Source: Flavobacteriales bacterium CG18_big_fil_WC_8_21_14_2_50_32_9 (GTDB lineage: Bacteria; Bacteroidota; Bacteroidia; Flavobacteriales_E; Vicingaceae). From it: a stretch of 6,081 nt of DNA. Each line of letters opens with the position of its first letter. Positions within the stretch are counted from its first letter, which is position 1. Where the stretch lies: NCBI GenBank assembly GCA_002770955.1, contig PCUH01000042.1, forward strand, positions 2,164 through 8,244, in the 5' to 3' direction. The notes under the pieces are model-generated. The model did no database searches, had not been told where the DNA came from, and saw only the letters and a list, made by a program, of their open reading frames with translations. Positions 6,025 through 6,081 of this stretch are shown one piece after another. Both the position numbers and the translations under genes were made by a program.

Positions 6025-6081
6025 ATGCAATTTCATCTAAAAATAACACTTGATAATATGCCTTGGGTATTTATTCCCGGG
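6025..6081 (+). CDS. Possible start of an unidentified gene, cut by the window edge
   Basis: An ATG at 6025 opens a frame that continues without a stop to the window end, giving 19 codons beginning MQFHLKITLD. An in-frame TAG lies just upstream at 6013-6015, so this ATG would be the true start. TAGGTTTA (6013-6020), one base from the -7 consensus, with TTG at 5993-5995 (17-base spacing), could be a promoter but would give an almost leaderless message. The fragment is too short to identify, and a chance open frame of this length is common. Confidence 0.35.
   Translation, partial: MQFHLKITLDNMPWVFIPG

Noticed and set aside
1..6081. CRISPR array, insertion sequence, toxin-antitoxin or defence system
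   Set aside because: No regularly spaced repeats, transposase motifs, terminal inverted repeats or defence-family genes were seen; the genes present are mostly housekeeping.

Overview
The window is AT-rich DNA with the marks of a Bacteroidota genome, most likely from the class Flavobacteriia. The evidence is the DUF4837 lipoprotein family (to my knowledge restricted to this phylum), the TAnnTTTG-type -7 promoter boxes, the absence of convincing Shine-Dalgarno sequences, and the style of the GatA, TatA and MltD-like proteins. All gene functions here come from motif reading by eye; no database search was run.

Layout. Positions 1-147 are a non-coding leader, with a possible -7 promoter box at 118-125. 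Positions 148-1299 (+) encode a soluble PAS / HisKA_2 sensor histidine kinase that seems to start at TTG. It meets the next gene tail to tail with only 8 bases between stop codons. Positions 1308-5565 (-) hold four tightly packed co-directional genes, in transcription order tatA, gatA, an MltD-like lytic transglycosylase with LysM domains, and a DUF4837 lipoprotein. The gaps between them are about 62, 23 and 3 bases, so this is probably one operon driven from a TACCTTTG box at 5612-5619. Positions 5566-5818 are a divergent control region with several inverted repeats. Positions 5819-5892 (+) encode tRNA-Asn(GTT), followed by a strong intrinsic terminator. The last 150 bases are AT-rich and end in what may be the first 19 codons of another gene.

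How the genes fit together. TatA forms the pore of the twin-arginine protein export system. GatA is the glutamine-hydrolysing subunit of the tRNA-dependent amidotransferase. The MltD-like enzyme cuts peptidoglycan glycan strands in the periplasm, and the DUF4837 lipoprotein probably sits in the cell envelope. The operon therefore mixes export, translation quality and cell-wall functions, as housekeeping clusters often do. The 3-base junction between the transglycosylase and DUF4837 is the best functional lead.

I see no mobile element, CRISPR array, defence system or other clearly new multi-gene system. The less ordinary points are the structured DNA upstream of tatA, the leader hairpin of tatA, the TTG start of the kinase and the uncharacterised DUF4837 gene.
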